From assembly GCA_963815775.1 (NCBI GenBank), contig CAWFIB010000027.1, positions 86,228-150,227 on the forward strand: a DNA stretch of 64,000 bases, in the 5' to 3' direction. Numbering within the stretch: position 1 is the first letter of the stretch; the number at the start of each line of letters is the position of its first letter. Positions 61,666-64,000 of this stretch are shown here, one piece after another. Under the pieces are notes generated by a model, which did no database searches, had not been told where the DNA came from, and saw only the letters and a list, made by a program, of their open reading frames with translations. Made by a program: the position numbers and the translations under genes. This DNA comes from CAVVDY01 sp963815775. GTDB lineage: Bacteria; Acidobacteriota; Terriglobia; Terriglobales; Acidobacteriaceae.

Positions 61666-63006
61666 ATGGCGGCATCGGTCACTGAAAATTCTCTTTTCGT
61701 AGCGGGAAGTTGGCGGGATAATCAAAGAGTTACCTGGGGTGCTACTGTGCTGTTCCTCTGCAGTGCCAATTCCTTGGATTGCAATCACCACAACCGTCTC
61801 TTGATTTGTGCCCTGCTGTTTGTGCTGAGCCTGCCATTGATGTTGGCGGCTGAGCCGAGTTCGCCTGGTACCACCGGAAAGCAAACGATTGCCGCTCAGG
61901 TGAACGCGCTGCAGATGACACCGGTGGCGCTGCGACCACAGTCGCCACTGCCGCCGGGGGCCTCGAGTTCGAAGGACCAAAGTGCGACGGGGCATGCTCT
62001 TGAGCCAGCCGTTCCGGTGACGGCCCAGGTGCCAGCCAAGTCAGTGGTCGCCAGCACGCCGTCTGAGCCGCTGAAGCCGAAGTATGATGTGCGGCTGATC
62101 GGGCAGCGGGAGATCGGCGGCGGCTTGAACTTCTACTCGCTCGACCGCGAGATGGCGCTGGGGCGGGACCTATCCAAGCAGGTAGAGGCCACCTCGAAGC
62201 TGATCACGGACCCGGTGGTTACCGAGTACGTCAACCGCATCGGGCAGAATCTGGTGCGCAATTCCGATGCGCGTGTGCCGTTCACGATCAAGGTGCTGGA
62301 CAACGAGGAGGTGAACGCGTTCGCGCTGCCGGGCGGGTTCTTCTATGTCGATAGCGGATTGATTCTGGCGGCTGACAATGAGGCGGAGCTGGCGGCCGTC
62401 ATGGCCCACGAGATCGCACACGTTGCCGCTCGCCATGCAACCAAGAACATGACGAAGTCGGAGATCTGGAACCTGGCTTCGATTCCGCTGATGTTCGTGG
62501 GCGGGCCTGCCGGCTTCGCCATTGCGGAAGTGGCCAGCATCGCGATCCCGATGACATTCCTGAAGTTTTCGCGCGACGCGGAGCGCGAGGCCGACCTGCT
62601 GGGCCTGGAATACGACTATGCTGCGGGCTATGATCCGCAGGCGTTTGTGCAGTTCTTTGAGAAGCTGAACGCCGATGAGAAGAAGAAGCATAGCCGTCTG
62701 GCGAAGATGTTCTCTACCCATCCCATGAATGCCGACAGGGTGGCAGCGGCGCAGAATGAGATTCGCGAATACCTTCCAGACCGCGACAGCTACGTTGTGG
62801 ACACCAGCGAGTTCGAGCAGATCAAGGCACGGTTGTTGAGCCTGGACAATGCTCAGCAACTGAGCATCGGCGACGGCCGGCGCCCCGTGCTGCTGAAGCG
62901 GACCGAGACCAACGATACGAATGCAGGTGGAAGCGGCTCGCCCTCAAGCAAAAGCAGCGAGGACCCGGACCGACCAACACTGAAGCGAAGCCCGAATCCG
63001 AACTAG
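61666..63006 (+). CDS. M48 family metalloprotease
   Basis: 446 residues. A hydrophobic segment (RLLICALLFVLSLPLMLAAE, about 44-63) probably anchors or exports it; the 43 residues before it are atypical, so the true start may be internal. The catalytic domain has the zinc motif HEIAHVAARH, the upstream NAFALPGGFFYVDSGLIL and the third ligand in READLLGLEYDY. BepA/YfgC-like quality-control proteases share this pattern. A Ser/Pro-rich tail ends the protein. Confidence 0.88.
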   Translation: MAASVTENSLFVAGSWRDNQRVTWGATVLFLCSANSLDCNHHNRLLICALLFVLSLPLMLAAEPSSPGTTGKQTIAAQVNALQMTPVALRPQSPLPPGASSSKDQSATGHALEPAVPVTAQVPAKSVVASTPSEPLKPKYDVRLIGQREIGGGLNFYSLDREMALGRDLSKQVEATSKLITDPVVTEYVNRIGQNLVRNSDARVPFTIKVLDNEEVNAFALPGGFFYVDSGLILAADNEAELAAVMAHEIAHVAARHATKNMTKSEIWNLASIPLMFVGGPAGFAIAEVASIAIPMTFLKFSRDAEREADLLGLEYDYAAGYDPQAFVQFFEKLNADEKKKHSRLAKMFSTHPMNADRVAAAQNEIREYLPDRDSYVVDTSEFEQIKARLLSLDNAQQLSIGDGRRPVLLKRTETNDTNAGGSGSPSSKSSEDPDRPTLKRSPNPN

Positions 63007-63218
63007 TTGTCAGTTTGCGGTTTGCGCGGCTGTCACGCCCGGAAATCTGTTCGGGCTGAAAGAAGGAATGACAGCAGGTGCTTCGCTTCGCTCAGGATGA
63101 CAAAAGAAGAAACTGGCAGATTCCCTCGCGCAAAAGTAACGCGCTGCTGATGACAAAGCGCGAAAGGGCCTCATCGCGCAGTGTATGCTGGTGGCGTTCC
63201 AGAAAACGGCGAACTCTA
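63007..63218. other. short intergenic region with repeat fragment
   Basis: CTTCGCTTCGCTCAGGATGA (63081-63100 region) matches a fragment of the repeats at 46.4 and 46.7 kb. Nothing else recognised. Confidence 0.5.
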
Positions 63219-63755
63219 ATGCCTGCGAAGCGTAGCGCCAGCTCGACCCTGCTGCAGAAGCGGGTGGATGACCATCCCGTGATTTCTACGCAGGACGTGC
63301 GCGAGGCGCAGTCGATTTTTCAAGATCATCTACGGCGGGTTGGCCTGAAGCAGACGGCGCAGCGCGACACCATTCTGCGAACCTTCCTCGACACCCGCGA
63401 ACACCTCTCGACCGATGAGCTCTACCGCCTGGTCAAGAAGAAGGACGCGGGGATCGGCTTCACCACGGTATATCGCACGATGAAGCTGCTGGCGGAATGC
63501 GGACTGGCCAGCGAAGTTGCCTTCAATGACGGCATCACCCGCTACGAGGCGGTGTATAACCGGCGCAATCACCATCACATGGTGTGCACCGAGTGCGGAC
63601 GCTCAGTGGAGTTCTTCTCGCCGGAGATTGAACGCATCGAGCAGGAAATCGGCCGCGCCAACCACTACCGCACCACGCGGCACACATTCCAGATCTATGG
63701 CGTGTGCGAGGCTTGCCAGAAGAAGAGCCGGCAGGCATCTGCCCGCACGGCATAG
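63219..63755 (+). CDS. Fur-family metal-dependent regulator
   Basis: 178 residues. Start at 63219 (MPAKRSASSTLLQ); the frame is open upstream but in repeat DNA. DNA-binding winged helix with GFTTVYRTMKLLAECGL, then the metal-binding NHHHMVCTECG and the second zinc cysteine pair CEACQ. Regulates metal uptake or peroxide stress; Fur versus PerR or Zur cannot be decided. The N-terminus is about 25 residues longer than usual. Confidence 0.88.
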   Translation: MPAKRSASSTLLQKRVDDHPVISTQDVREAQSIFQDHLRRVGLKQTAQRDTILRTFLDTREHLSTDELYRLVKKKDAGIGFTTVYRTMKLLAECGLASEVAFNDGITRYEAVYNRRNHHHMVCTECGRSVEFFSPEIERIEQEIGRANHYRTTRHTFQIYGVCEACQKKSRQASARTA

Positions 63756-63877
63756 AAGAGCACCGACGGTGGCGTTTGTTTAAGGCGGTTTAGGTCTTGG
63801 TGTGTCCGCGTGCGTTTTAGTGCCGCCGGCTGAAGCCGGCTCAGGGCCTTGATAACGCGCCGAAACGCCGAGCTAAA

Positions 63878-64000
63878 GAGCCTGTTACGAAACTCGTGTC
63901 GTCCACTGAAGCGGACTCTGGATTTCCCACTTACGCCCTCCCAGCAATAAATTGCTGGGCTTAGATATGCTGTCCCTGCGGGACGGGCGTGTGTGGTTTG
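63878..64000 (-). repeat. MITE-like three-hairpin element, cut by window end
   Basis: Inverted copy of the 36977-37134 element. Its terminal repeat at 63878-63898 differs by one base from the right end of that copy. The three hairpins follow in reverse order; the other terminal repeat lies beyond base 64000. Confidence 0.85.

Overview
The window looks like a piece of an Acidobacteriota chromosome (class Terriglobia, Koribacter-like). Supporting signs are two MacB/FtsX-type permeases of the acidobacterial ADOP architecture, a subtilase ending in tandem MWGNSA hexapeptides, two GloVer-repeat secreted proteins, GC-rich coding sequence, and many small palindromic intergenic repeats. No rRNA or tRNA gene and no CRISPR array was seen.

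Layout. 1-8.9 kb (+): a secreted subtilase behind a leader that can fold over its own ribosome binding site, then a tight run of five genes: a membrane HD-GYP/GAF/GGDEF cyclic-di-GMP protein followed by a peptide/opine-type ABC transporter (two permeases, binding protein, one ATPase). 8.9-21.4 kb (-): an eight-gene efflux operon (adaptor, ATPase, ADOP permease, ADOP permease, ATPase, TolC-like channel, sigma-54-dependent response regulator, NtrY-like kinase) with a sigma-54-like promoter candidate in front. 21.5-26.6 kb (-): M28 peptidase, a PIN toxin-antitoxin pair and a Tat-exported vanadium haloperoxidase-like protein. 26.9-42 kb: Fe-S assembly factor, LolC/E-type permease, imidazolonepropionase, M1 aminopeptidase, SCO-type copper protein, small membrane proteins and lipoproteins, and a second adaptor/ATPase/two-permease efflux operon (37.5-42.0 kb).

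43-47 kb is the accessory spot: one 860-residue gene joins an N-terminal SIR2-like domain to a C-terminal PIN-like nuclease domain. It is visibly more AT-rich than its neighbours and sits between non-coding stretches full of palindromic and direct repeats. It is the best candidate here for an undescribed defence or conflict system.

47-58.8 kb holds mixed housekeeping and hypothetical genes (S10 peptidase, SLOG-type protein, pseudouridine synthase, HisC, low-affinity iron permease family protein, small proteins), an orphan PEP-CTERM tail, and two convergent GloVer genes separated by perfect 20-base tandem repeats. 59-63.8 kb carries groES-groEL (-) with a perfect CIRCE operator, a consensus sigma-70 promoter and a terminator, then an M48 protease and a Fur-family regulator. 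A three-hairpin interspersed repeat with terminal inverted repeats occurs near 37.0 kb and again, cut by the window edge, at 63.9 kb; a diverged relative lies at 43.2 kb. Start sites were re-chosen by Shine-Dalgarno (SD) position, signal peptide or overlap with the upstream gene; where a choice is uncertain this is stated.
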